Positions 51,254-61,027 of a DNA stretch of 64,000 nt are shown here, in pieces (positions within the stretch are counted from its first letter, which is position 1; each line of letters opens with the position of its first letter). The position numbers were made by a program, and so were the translations under genes. The stretch lies in the NCBI RefSeq assembly GCF_030625865.1, contig NZ_DAOUQB010000005.1, positions 22,538-86,537 of the forward strand, in the 5' to 3' direction. The DNA is from Anaerotignum sp. (GTDB taxonomy: Bacteria > Bacillota > Clostridia > Lachnospirales > Anaerotignaceae). The notes under the pieces were generated by a model that was given only the letters and a program-made list of their open reading frames with translations, was not told where the DNA came from and ran no database searches.

Positions 51254-51754
51254 GAAATTTTTACTCACTTTTTCTAAAACTAGAAGGACTGCTTTTGCAG
51301 CCCCTCTAATGCTTTGTCAGATACCTTTTAAAAGTTTTTAAGGAAAGCGTTACCCAATAAGATCCATAAAATAAGCATACTCATTTGCAAAATAAGAAAT
51401 GTTTTATAACCGGGGAAGTCAATGAAACATAATTATTAACTTTTCATAAGAGTCTTAACGGCAGCATCTTTTCCATCTTACATTTTAAAAAATGATCCCT
51501 GACAAATTCTTTTCACCATAGGAAAACTCTTTAATCAACTAGAATTCCTAAAGTATTTATATTTTGGGAATTACCTCCCAAAATGCAAAAGCCCAGAAAA
51601 AATTTGAATTTACAAACTTTTTAGGAAGGAACAGGGCTTTTTTTCTCCACCACCTTAAAAACCATAAAACTAAGTTTTTAAGCATAAACCTACCACAACT
51701 ATAGAATGATTCTCGTTGCAACATCTTCTTTCCATGATATTCTTGCTACCTTAA

Positions 51755-53158
51755 TTATTTATTGGGAATGTGGATCGCTCTTTTCTCCCCTGCCAAAGCC
51801 GCTTCACGCACAGCCTCTGTTACCGTTGGATGAGCATGAATGGTGTTAATAACCTCTTCTAATGTTGCTTCCAAACCTATGGCAAGAGCGGCCTCACCAA
51901 TCATATCAGTTGCCCTTGGTCCGAGAATATGAATTCCTAAAATTTCATTGTATTTCTTACCATAAAGAACTTTAATTGCACCAACACCACCGTTGGCAAT
52001 CAAGGCTTTTCCATTAGCAAACAAAGGAAAATTCCCAACACCATAATCAATGCCTTTTTCCTTTGCGCCTTCTTCTGTTAAACCTACCCCTGCAAACTCG
52101 GGCATAGTGTAAACACAAGAAGGATTTGTTTTGCTGTCAAAGTTCGCTTTATGTCCCAATGCATTTTCCGCCGCAAGTTCCCCTTGGGCAGAGGCAATAT
52201 GAGCAAGCATAATCTGTCCCAAACAGTCACCAATGGCATAAACATCCTTTGCATTGGTTTCCATAAAATCATTTACCTGAATTTTGCCTCTATCATGACG
52301 GATACCTGCTTTATCCAACTGTAACGCCCCAGTATCGGTTCTTCTGCCAACTGCAACTAAAACCTTTTCTGTATGGAAAGCTTTTTTTGTGCCTTTTATA
52401 TCAACCTGAACTTCTGCTTCTGCGCCTACCATTCCAACGGAAAGAACCTTTGCCTCTGTCAAAATTCCGATACCTTTTTTCTCCATTAAACCACGGAGCA
52501 TTGCGGTCAATTCACCATCCATCATAGGAAGCAATTTGGGCATAGCTTCAACAATGGTTACTTTTGTGCCAAATGCATTGTAGGCCGTTGCCAATTCCAT
52601 GCCAATAACACCACCACCGATGACCAAAAGGCTTTTAGGTGGGTTTTCCAAAGAAAGAGCACCCGTGGAATCAATGCAAGCAGGGTTCCCCTCAACGCCG
52701 GGAATAGGCGGAATTGCCGGTACAGAACCTGCGGCAATAATAATTTTGTCTGCTTTTATTGTTTCCGCCTTACCATCTTTTTTCTTTACTGAAAGCGTTT
52801 TTGTCGCTGTAAAAGATGCTTCACCCTCTACAACCTTTACCTTATTTGCCTTCAACAAACCTGTTACGCCACCCACCAACTGATTTACAACAGCTCTTTT
52901 TTTCTCCAGAACTTGTTTCCAGTCATAGCCTTCGGATTTTACTTTAATACCATATTCTGCAGCGTGGTTCATTTCTTCTATAATTTCTGCAGCATGAAGC
53001 AACGCTTTTGTAGGGATACATCCAACATTTAAGCAGGTTCCCCCTAATTTATTTTTTTCAACTAATGTTACATCAGCTCCTAGCTGGGCGGCACGAATTG
53101 CTGCCACATAACCGCCAGGGCCACCGCCAATCACAATTACACTTGTTTTATTCGCCAT
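51755..53158 (-). CDS. lpdA: Dihydrolipoyl dehydrogenase (E3)
   Basis: 467 aa; GGTCLNVGCIPTKALLHAAE, HAHPTVTEA. Confidence 0.95.
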   Translation of the reverse strand: MANKTSVIVIGGGPGGYVAAIRAAQLGADVTLVEKNKLGGTCLNVGCIPTKALLHAAEIIEEMNHAAEYGIKVKSEGYDWKQVLEKKRAVVNQLVGGVTGLLKANKVKVVEGEASFTATKTLSVKKKDGKAETIKADKIIIAAGSVPAIPPIPGVEGNPACIDSTGALSLENPPKSLLVIGGGVIGMELATAYNAFGTKVTIVEAMPKLLPMMDGELTAMLRGLMEKKGIGILTEAKVLSVGMVGAEAEVQVDIKGTKKAFHTEKVLVAVGRRTDTGALQLDKAGIRHDRGKIQVNDFMETNAKDVYAIGDCLGQIMLAHIASAQGELAAENALGHKANFDSKTNPSCVYTMPEFAGVGLTEEGAKEKGIDYGVGNFPLFANGKALIANGGVGAIKVLYGKKYNEILGIHILGPRATDMIGEAALAIGLEATLEEVINTIHAHPTVTEAVREAALAGEKRAIHIPNK

Positions 53159-53218
53159 AATGATTTATGGGGTGGCTCCATATTTTTAAAATAGAGCCAC
53201 ACCGTTTCCTCCTTTATT

Positions 53219-54793
53219 TTATACAAAAATTAATTCAGGATTTTCAAGAAGTTGTTTCATATCACCCAAAACTTCTCCAGCTTCTCTACCATCGAAAACT
53301 CTATGATCAAAAGTCAGCATCATATGCATCATTGTTCTAGGGCAGAACTCCCCTTTATACTCCACAAACTTTTTCTTTGCTGTGCCGAAGCCCAGAATTC
53401 CCACCTGTGGAGGAGAAATAACAGGAGTACCAAAGTCGATATGGAACATACCAACGTTTGTAACGGTAAAGGTTGCTCCCGATTGTTCTCCTCCCACAAG
53501 GGTGTCCTCTTTTGCTCTTAAAGCAAGATCACGCAAGCCCTTACTCATTTCAAGCAAGGAATACTGATCTGCATTCTTTAGTACAGGAACTACCAATCCC
53601 TCGGCAAGTCCTACTGCCATACCCAAATTTACATAGGGGTAAGAGCTTATTGTTTCACCGTCAAAGGTGGAGTTCAGCATAGGATGTTTTTTCAACATTT
53701 TTACAGTTGCAAGCATCAAAATATCGTTTACTGAAATCTTGCAGTCCAAAATGTCTTTTTTCTCAACATACTTCTGACGCATTGCCAACAAGTCTGTTAC
53801 ATCAACTTCCGCAAATACAGTCAATGGTGCCATAATTTCAAAGCACTTTCTCATATTTTTTGCGATGGACTTTCTGCGTCCACTTAAAAGGGTCTTTACT
53901 ACCTCACCTGATGGCTGTACAGCCTTTACTGGAGGTGCAGATACAGGTGCAGCTTTTGCTGCTTCTAAATATGCGTAAACGTCTTTTGCGACGATTCTTC
54001 CGTTAGGGCCTGTGCCTCCCACCAAAGAGAGATCAATCCCCGCACTTTTTGCAATATTTCTTGACAGCCCTGTTGCTCTCACATGTCCATCTTTTGCAAC
54101 GGCATTGCCCCCCTGGGGAGCAGTTTCTGCCATAGCTAAAGCCACAGATTTATGGCAAACTTCACATTCATTTGCACACATGGCTTGGCTTCCAGGGGTT
54201 GCACCCTTTGCAAAAGCATCATAGGCTTCTTTTGTTGCTGCAACATAGGCAACAGTGTGCCCAACCTTAACAGTATCTCCTGTTTTTGCAACCTGGTACA
54301 AAATACCGTCAGCTGTTGCTTCACATTCCATGGTGGTTTTTTCATTTTCAAATTCAAAGATAGCTTGACCTTTTTTTACTGCTTCGCCCTCTGCTACCTT
54401 CCATTCTCCTACCACACCTTCAATCATAGTTAATCCAGCCTTGGGCATTACAACCTCTGCAGCGTCAACAGATGCACCAGTGGAAGCTGTAGTAGTCGCC
54501 ACGGGTTCTACTGCCTGAGGAGCTGAACCGCCGTTTTTCATACTTTCGTACTCCTCTTTGCTTACGGCAATGATAGCAACCGCTTCCCCCACCTTTACTA
54601 CATCCCCTGCATTGGCAACAATATGCAAAATTCCATCTTCATTTGCTTCGCATTCCATGGTGGTTTTTTCGTTTTCAAACTCCATCACCACATCACCTTT
54701 TTTTACACTTGCACCCTCTTCCACTTTCCAAATGGCGACGGTGCCTTCTATCATGGTTAACCCAGCCTTGGGCATTACTAATTCAACGCTCAT
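53219..54793 (-). CDS. 2-oxoacid/acetoin dehydrogenase E2 with two lipoyl domains (acoC-like)
   Basis: 524 aa; two ENEKTTMECEA lipoyl sites, PSBD, catalytic MLTFDHRVFDG. Confidence 0.92.
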   Translation of the reverse strand: MSVELVMPKAGLTMIEGTVAIWKVEEGASVKKGDVVMEFENEKTTMECEANEDGILHIVANAGDVVKVGEAVAIIAVSKEEYESMKNGGSAPQAVEPVATTTASTGASVDAAEVVMPKAGLTMIEGVVGEWKVAEGEAVKKGQAIFEFENEKTTMECEATADGILYQVAKTGDTVKVGHTVAYVAATKEAYDAFAKGATPGSQAMCANECEVCHKSVALAMAETAPQGGNAVAKDGHVRATGLSRNIAKSAGIDLSLVGGTGPNGRIVAKDVYAYLEAAKAAPVSAPPVKAVQPSGEVVKTLLSGRRKSIAKNMRKCFEIMAPLTVFAEVDVTDLLAMRQKYVEKKDILDCKISVNDILMLATVKMLKKHPMLNSTFDGETISSYPYVNLGMAVGLAEGLVVPVLKNADQYSLLEMSKGLRDLALRAKEDTLVGGEQSGATFTVTNVGMFHIDFGTPVISPPQVGILGFGTAKKKFVEYKGEFCPRTMMHMMLTFDHRVFDGREAGEVLGDMKQLLENPELIFV

Positions 54794-54862
54794 ATATTTT
54801 ATCCATAATCCCCTTTGGATTACAGTTTCCTCCTATTCTGTGGATTTTTTTTGCAGCCTAAA

Positions 54863-55831
54863 TTAGAACAAATTCTTCACTGCCTCTACAATCTTATCTG
54901 CATTAGGAATGCAAACCAGTTCCAACGCCACATCGTAAGGCAAAGGAACGTCTAACGCCGCTACTCTTAAAACAGGTCCATCTAATTCATCATACATTTC
55001 TTCCTGCATCATAGCTGCAATTTCTGCACCAATACCGCCTGTTTTGTTGCCCTCTTCCACCACAATTGCTCTATGGGTTTTTTCAACGGATTTACGAATG
55101 GCTTCTTTATCCAAAGGTGCAATGGTTCTGGGATCCAAAACCTCTACGCTGATACCTTCAGCTGCCAATTTTTCAGCCGCTTCCAACGCTTTTTTCACCA
55201 TTAAGCCCATGGCAACAATGGTAACATCGGTACCTTCTCTTTTAATATCCGCAACACCGATGGGGATTGTATATTCGCCATCAGGAATATCTTCTTTCAC
55301 CTGATATAATTGCTTATGTTCAAAGAATAATACAGGGTTGTCATTACGAATAGCACTCTTTAAAAGACCCTTTGCGTCAGCCGCTGTAGAAGGGCTGATA
55401 ATGATTAACCCGGGTGTATGCATAAACAGGCTCTCCACGCAGTTGGAATGCTCAGCCCCTGCGCCAAAAGCGGAACCTGCTGCCGCACGAATTACCATAG
55501 GAATCTTGTATTGGTCACCATGCATAAATCTCCACTTTGCAACACAATGATAAATTTCGCTGAATGCTACCAATAAAAAGTCGGAATACATCAATTCAAT
55601 ACAAGGTCTCAAGCCTACTAACGCCGCGCCTGCTCCAACGCCGATAATTGATGTTTCGGAAATCGGTGTATTTTTTACTCTATCTTCACCAAAAACTTCG
55701 TATAAACCTCTTGTAATACCAAAGATACCGCCGTGCTGGGCTACGTCTTCGCCAAACACAACAACCTTTTCATCCTGTTCCATTTCTTCTTTTAAGGCAT
55801 CTGCAATTGCCTGACCATATGTTACGTGCAT
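54863..55831 (-). CDS. 2-oxoacid/acetoin dehydrogenase E1 beta (acoB-like)
   Basis: 322 aa; GEDVAQHGGIFGITRGL. Confidence 0.92.
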   Translation of the reverse strand: MHVTYGQAIADALKEEMEQDEKVVVFGEDVAQHGGIFGITRGLYEVFGEDRVKNTPISETSIIGVGAGAALVGLRPCIELMYSDFLLVAFSEIYHCVAKWRFMHGDQYKIPMVIRAAAGSAFGAGAEHSNCVESLFMHTPGLIIISPSTAADAKGLLKSAIRNDNPVLFFEHKQLYQVKEDIPDGEYTIPIGVADIKREGTDVTIVAMGLMVKKALEAAEKLAAEGISVEVLDPRTIAPLDKEAIRKSVEKTHRAIVVEEGNKTGGIGAEIAAMMQEEMYDELDGPVLRVAALDVPLPYDVALELVCIPNADKIVEAVKNLF

Positions 55832-55865
55832 AACTGAAAACCTCCTTAGATTTTATCCATCAAAT

Positions 55866-56831
55866 TTAAGCAAAAATATTGTTGAAAAGATCTTCTGCTG
55901 TTGCTCTTGGAGATGCTTCTGCAAACTCTACTGCTGCGTCTAACTCAACATCAATCTCTCCATACATTCTTTTGATTTCATCTTCTGTGATAAAATCGTT
56001 TTCCAGCATATAGTTTTCCATTCTTTTCACACAGTTTCTCTTTTTCTGCCACTTTTCAGTGATGGCAGGATCCCGATATTTACATTGATCCCCTTCAAAA
56101 TGGCCTCTCCAGCGGTAATTCTTTGCTTCTAAAATTGCAGGGCCATTGCCGGCACGAACATAATCAGACAATTCCTTCGCTGCCTCATATACAGCAATAA
56201 CATCTGAACCGTCTACTACCTTTGATGCCATGCCATAGGATGCCGCACGGTCAGCGCCGGGATTTTCCACTGCACAGGATTCATAAATACAAGTAGAAAT
56301 TGCCCATTGATTGTTATCTAAAACAAAGAGTACAGGTAATTTCCACGCTGCCGCCCAGTTCATTGCCTCATGCACAGGGCCACGGTTGGAAGTGCCATCG
56401 CCATAGAAGCAATAAACGATATTATCTTTTGCTTCCATTTTTAATTTATAGGCAGCACCTACGGCAAAACCCATGTCACAACCTAATGTACCGCTCATGC
56501 CCAGAACACCCTTGCTGAAATCAGCAATATGATTTACGCCGCCACCGCCACGGGAATTACCATCCTGTCTACCTAAAATTTCAGCATAAATATTTTTAAA
56601 AGGCACACCCAAAACATGGGAAATACTTACGACACGGTGGGCAAGTTTAAAATAATCGCCTTCTTTTCTTGAAAAAAGTGTACCAACATGTGTCGCTTCC
56701 TGACCAACACCGCTATGAATATGTCCGGGAACGCGTCCTTCTTTATAAATTGCAACCAACTTTTCCTCGGACAATCTAATACCCAATAAATTTCTGTATA
56801 AATCTGTTATGAATTCTTTTGAATAAGCCAT
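55866..56831 (-). CDS. 2-oxoacid/acetoin dehydrogenase E1 alpha (acoA-like)
   Basis: 321 aa; TPP motif GDGTSNRGPVHEAMNWAAAWKLPVLFVLDNN. Confidence 0.92.
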   Translation of the reverse strand: MAYSKEFITDLYRNLLGIRLSEEKLVAIYKEGRVPGHIHSGVGQEATHVGTLFSRKEGDYFKLAHRVVSISHVLGVPFKNIYAEILGRQDGNSRGGGGVNHIADFSKGVLGMSGTLGCDMGFAVGAAYKLKMEAKDNIVYCFYGDGTSNRGPVHEAMNWAAAWKLPVLFVLDNNQWAISTCIYESCAVENPGADRAASYGMASKVVDGSDVIAVYEAAKELSDYVRAGNGPAILEAKNYRWRGHFEGDQCKYRDPAITEKWQKKRNCVKRMENYMLENDFITEDEIKRMYGEIDVELDAAVEFAEASPRATAEDLFNNIFA

Positions 56832-56885
56832 ATTCAGAACCTCCTAATTTAGTTAAATAGAATTCTTACTCATGCCTTATTAACA

Positions 56886-56902
56886 AGCAACTATTGTGCC
56901 AA
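56886..56902 (-). promoter_or_regulatory. Sigma-54 (-24/-12) promoter of the dehydrogenase operon
   Basis: Reverse strand TTGGCACAATAGTTGCT; GG and GC separated by 10 nt, about 55 bp before the E1-alpha ATG. Confidence 0.85.
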
Positions 56903-56917
56903 ATATTTTTCAAAAAA

Positions 56918-56947
56918 ATAAAAACCTCTAAATCTAGAGGTTTTTTA
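56918..56947 (-). terminator. Terminator of the sigma-54 regulator gene
   Basis: AAAAACCTCTAAATCTAGAGGTTTTTT. Confidence 0.7.
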
Positions 56948-57256
56948 AGAATAAATAAATTTCATTGTGAATTAAGTTCTAATAAATCATCTTTATTTTG
57001 CAAATTTAGTGTCGTAAATATTCAACACTAGTTGTGTTTTTCCTACACTTCTTAACAACTTGTCATTCTTGTATTATAAATATATACATTTTCCATTGTT
57101 TTTCCTATAATACAATCATCATTTTTATTGATATTTTCTCAGCGCGCAAAAAAGTGTTGTATTTTAACTACATTGTTTATCTTATATTGAATAAATGAAT
57201 TTATAAACACACTTCACAAAAACCTTCGTTCAACTCTATGAGACAGCATTTTTTCT

Positions 57257-58621
57257 TCATCTCATACTAAATTTGTTCATCTTATCATATAGAATACTCC
57301 TATCAATATCCAGTAAAGCCGCTGCTTTCTTTTTATTCCCTTTCGTCTGCTTCAAAGCCCTGGTAATTGCCAGTTTTTCCGCTTCTTCTCTTGCCGCCCG
57401 CAGCGTGAGGTTATTTTCTTGTTTATTCTCTGCAATACTGATTTTCAAGCGCAAACGTTCAAAATCCTCATCGGATAATTCACCAGAATTGGCATAATTA
57501 AACGCACGTTCAATCATATTTTCCAATTCACGAATATTCCCCGGCCATTGATAACTTTCCAGTAATTCCATAGCTTTTTTATCTACCCCTGTAATATGGG
57601 CACCAAGTTCCTCATTTAATTTCTCAATAAAATGATTTACCAATAGAGGGATATCCCCCTCTCTTCGGCGCAAAGGCGGTATCCTTAACTCCACCACGTT
57701 AATACGGTAATATAAGTCATCACGGAATTTTCCATCTTTTACCATTTGGGCTAAATCTTGATTTGTTGTAAATACAAACCTCACATCAATTTCTTTATTT
57801 TTCCCTCCGATTACCTGAATCTCCTTTTCCTGTACCACACGCAATAGCTTTGCTTGCAACTGAAAGGGCATAGAGTTGATCTCATCCAACAGCAACGTCC
57901 CTCCGTCTGCTTGTTCAATCTTCCCCTTTTTTCCACCTTTCAAAGCCCCGGTAAAGGCACCTTCGGCGTAACCAAAAAGTTCAGATTCCAGCAAATTTTC
58001 AGGGATTGCCGCGCAGTTTAAAATAACAAATGGCATCTTCGCCCGCTGGCTTAAATTATGAATAGAATGAGCAAAAAGCTCTTTCCCTGTACCGCTTTCT
58101 CCGTAGATTAAAATTGCAGAACGGGTTCTTGCCGCCCTTTTGGTAAAAGAAATCAAATTCTTTAATTCCTGATTTTGTGTAATAATTTGATCAATATTGT
58201 ATTTGGTTCCGGTATTTTCAAAATAATTATCTCTGTAAAACTGTACCTGCTTATTTAAGAAGCGCATCTTGCTCTCCAACTGCTTCAATGTTAATCGGCT
58301 TCCGGTAGAAGTAAATGCAACACCACCCCATACCTCATTGTCTTTTCGAATAAGCAGACGGTTAATAACCATTGTTTTCCCGTCATGTTCAAAAAAATCC
58401 TCAACACATTCTTTTCCTGTACGAATTACGGCACTTAAGCCTTCATTCGGAACAAATTCATACAGCTTCCGTCCAATGGGATACGGATGGGGTATATTAA
58501 ACAATTCAGCATACTTTTCTGTCATATATATAATGCGACTTTCCGTATCTATGATAACAACAACCCCTAAGGATTCTAAAAATTCTTTGGCAATGCTCTC
58601 AAAACTAATGTTTTGCTTCAT
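57257..58621 (-). CDS. Sigma-54-dependent PAS/AAA+/Fis-HTH regulator
   Basis: 454 aa; GESGTGKELFAHSIH, GAFTGA, RDDLYYRINV, Fis-type HTH C-terminus. Confidence 0.95.
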   Translation of the reverse strand: MKQNISFESIAKEFLESLGVVVIIDTESRIIYMTEKYAELFNIPHPYPIGRKLYEFVPNEGLSAVIRTGKECVEDFFEHDGKTMVINRLLIRKDNEVWGGVAFTSTGSRLTLKQLESKMRFLNKQVQFYRDNYFENTGTKYNIDQIITQNQELKNLISFTKRAARTRSAILIYGESGTGKELFAHSIHNLSQRAKMPFVILNCAAIPENLLESELFGYAEGAFTGALKGGKKGKIEQADGGTLLLDEINSMPFQLQAKLLRVVQEKEIQVIGGKNKEIDVRFVFTTNQDLAQMVKDGKFRDDLYYRINVVELRIPPLRRREGDIPLLVNHFIEKLNEELGAHITGVDKKAMELLESYQWPGNIRELENMIERAFNYANSGELSDEDFERLRLKISIAENKQENNLTLRAAREEAEKLAITRALKQTKGNKKKAAALLDIDRSILYDKMNKFSMR

Positions 58622-58937
58622 CCTAAAATCACCTTTCTTTTAAACTAACAAATGATTAAAAATAATAGTGAACATCATAATTAAAGGAAAAAACGAAAAT
58701 ACTAACGATAAAATTTCAGTAACCCAAATAAAACACATAATAAATTAATGTGTTTTTAACATTATATATTTTATTATAGCACAAAAACCTAGCAAATCTG
58801 CATGTAAAATGAAATGCGTATTAGGGTTCCCTTTAAGATATATTTAAATAATGCAAAGATTAAAAATAAAAATTTCTTTTTTATGCGTAACCCAGTTCTC
58901 TTTGGGCATAGTATAAAAAAGAAAGGAGTGGGAGACT

Positions 58938-59105
58938 TTGCGTTCATTAGAATTTTCTGAGGGTATTTCTCAATTTCAAGAGGTTCGTCATAGTACTCAT
59001 GCAATTAAGCGTCAACAAAATGGAAGAGAGCAACAATTTTTTGATAATGGACGAGGAAAAATGCAAAATTCCGACTATGAGCCCCTACACTATCAGGATG
59101 TTTAA
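58938..59105 (+). CDS. Small unannotated ORF (55 aa, TTG start)
   Basis: RBS gaaaggag 8 nt before TTG; MRSLEFSEGISQFQEVRHSTHAIKRQQNGREQQFFDNGRGKMQNSDYEPLHYQDV*. Confidence 0.5.
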   Translation: MRSLEFSEGISQFQEVRHSTHAIKRQQNGREQQFFDNGRGKMQNSDYEPLHYQDV

Positions 59106-59107
59106 AA

Positions 59108-59152
59108 AAGTATAAGGCACCCTTCTAATAAGAAAGGTGCCTTATACTTGCC
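59108..59152. terminator. Bidirectional terminator between small ORF and sigE
   Basis: AAGTATAAGGCACCCTTCTAATAAGAAAGGTGCCTTATACTTG near-perfect inverted repeat. Confidence 0.75.
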
Positions 59153-59196
59153 ACAAGGGTATGCATACCTCTATTATTTTGATCAATAAAATAACC

Positions 59197-59931
59197 TCAC
59201 ATCATTTTATTAATTTCTTTTTTCAAACGACCTATAATTTTTTTTTCCAACCTTGAAATGTAGGATTGAGAAATCCCCAGTATATCTGCTACCTCTTTTT
59301 GTGTTTTTTCCGTTGTTTCAGGTAAAATTCCAAATCTCATTTCAACAATTTTTCTTTCTCTGCAAGAAAGCTTATCCATCGCATTATTTAAAAGTTCCCG
59401 ATCCACCTCTTCCTCAATATTTTTATAAATGACATCCCCTTCGGTACCGAGAATATCGGAGAGTAACAGCTCATTTCCCTCCCAATCAACATTCAAAGGC
59501 TCATCAATAGAAACTTCGGATTTTGTTTTGCTGTTCCTCCTCAAATACATCAAAATTTCATTTTCAATACACCTAGATGCATAAGTTGCCAATTTTATTT
59601 TTTTCTCAGGATTAAATGTATTAATGGCTTTAATTAAACCAATGGTACCGATAGAAATCAAATCCTCTACGTTCACACCGGTGTTTTCAAACTTTCGTGC
59701 GATATAAACAACCAAACGTAAATTTCGCTCGATAAGAACTGATTTTACCTTAACTTCATCCTCACCGCCAAGTTGTTCCAACAAAACAGCTTCTTCGTCA
59801 GGTTTAAGGGGTGGTGGGAAAACGTCACTACCACCAATATAAAAAACCTCTTGACCTTTTCTACGTAATTTGCGCAAAAACAATCCTGTATGATATTTTA
59901 GTAAAAACAGGAGATATTTCCAGTGTTTCAT
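59197..59931 (-). CDS. sigE: RNA polymerase sporulation sigma factor SigE
   Basis: [63 protein letters not shown]; start overlaps spoIIGA stop. Confidence 0.93.
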   Translation of the reverse strand: MKHWKYLLFLLKYHTGLFLRKLRRKGQEVFYIGGSDVFPPPLKPDEEAVLLEQLGGEDEVKVKSVLIERNLRLVVYIARKFENTGVNVEDLISIGTIGLIKAINTFNPEKKIKLATYASRCIENEILMYLRRNSKTKSEVSIDEPLNVDWEGNELLLSDILGTEGDVIYKNIEEEVDRELLNNAMDKLSCRERKIVEMRFGILPETTEKTQKEVADILGISQSYISRLEKKIIGRLKKEINKMM

Positions 59932-60812
59932 AAATCGTCCTCCTCCAACAAACAAGGGGGCACTAAGCCCTCATATGCCCCTGTAAAAAATTCAAAGGAA
60001 ATGCCTATGTATAATCCGTTATATTTTTTTGTTTTTTCACCAAAACAGATGCGGCATTCATCTGCAACAAAGCCCCATAGTGCCCCTTCTGGATTTCCCA
60101 GACTGGTGTAGTGCATAGGCACAAGGCTATCCTTAGCCCCAACAAGTATTCTTTCTCCCTCCTCTGCTGAAAACAAAGGCAGTACCGTTCCAACTTCCAG
60201 CACAATAACACCCTTGCCATCTTTTTTTAGTCCATTTCCCGTATCAATCAACCCACGTGCTTCTGCCCACTTGCCATTTTTCCGAATATACACAGTGCAA
60301 AAATCACGTCGTCGTCTGATGTGAGCTTCGATCCATTTGGCGCCTATTTTTAGTAAAATATAGCTTACTGCAATCCCCCAAATTAAGTATTGCCACGGAA
60401 AAAATTTATGGCTTACAATCAATCCTTGGCCTAAAACGCTTTGAGCCTGCGTAGACATAAATAATACATTCAATCCACCGCCCATCAAAAAAGATGCAAA
60501 TAAAGCGGTAAAAAAAAGGCGCACAAAATTTTTTATGCTTTTGGGTAAATATGCTACAGAAAGCCCAATGATTAGTAGCGCAAAAGAAAGAAAAATGCCG
60601 CCACTATTTGGAAAAAAACAAACCAACAATATGCAATGGCATAAAGCAGACAAAAATGCACCCAGAAAAAGCCGCCATTTTTTTGCTTTAAAACCACTAA
60701 TTCGCCCTGCCGCCCACAACAGGAATAAATCCATCAAGCATTCCCAAAAAAACAATACGTCTATGTAAATTGAAGCCTCCATTCTTTCCCTCCTGAAACA
60801 AATTATAGGCAC
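59928..60812 (-). CDS. spoIIGA: Sigma-E processing peptidase SpoIIGA
   Basis: 294 aa; N-terminal TM region, aspartic protease-like LIDTGNGLK. Confidence 0.9.
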   Translation of the reverse strand: MPIICFRRERMEASIYIDVLFFWECLMDLFLLWAAGRISGFKAKKWRLFLGAFLSALCHCILLVCFFPNSGGIFLSFALLIIGLSVAYLPKSIKNFVRLFFTALFASFLMGGGLNVLFMSTQAQSVLGQGLIVSHKFFPWQYLIWGIAVSYILLKIGAKWIEAHIRRRRDFCTVYIRKNGKWAEARGLIDTGNGLKKDGKGVIVLEVGTVLPLFSAEEGERILVGAKDSLVPMHYTSLGNPEGALWGFVADECRICFGEKTKKYNGLYIGISFEFFTGAYEGLVPPCLLEEDDL

Positions 60813-60846
60813 GTTTCAGTGCAAAATCTGTCATAATTGCTGAATA

Positions 60847-60900
60847 ATAACAAAAAAAGAATGGCAGCGTTCGACTCTCTTCGACGCTCCATTCTTTTCA
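60847..60900. terminator. Stem-loop terminator
   Basis: AAAGAATGGCAGCGTTCGACTCTCTTCGACGCTCCATTCTTTT. Confidence 0.65.
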
Positions 60901-61027
60901 CTATTTAATCCTTTGGTTTAAAGTTCTTTTTTCCATTCAAAATCTGTTAAAATCTGCTTAAGATGCTTCTTTGCTTTATGTTTTTTAAAGACCACCTCTA
61001 TTGAAAGCAGAGATGGTTGATAAAAGT

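Noticed and set aside
54370-54790. Tandem repeat in E2 DNA as an assembly artefact
   Set aside because: The two lipoyl domains differ at many residues; a genuine ancient domain duplication common in E2 proteins.
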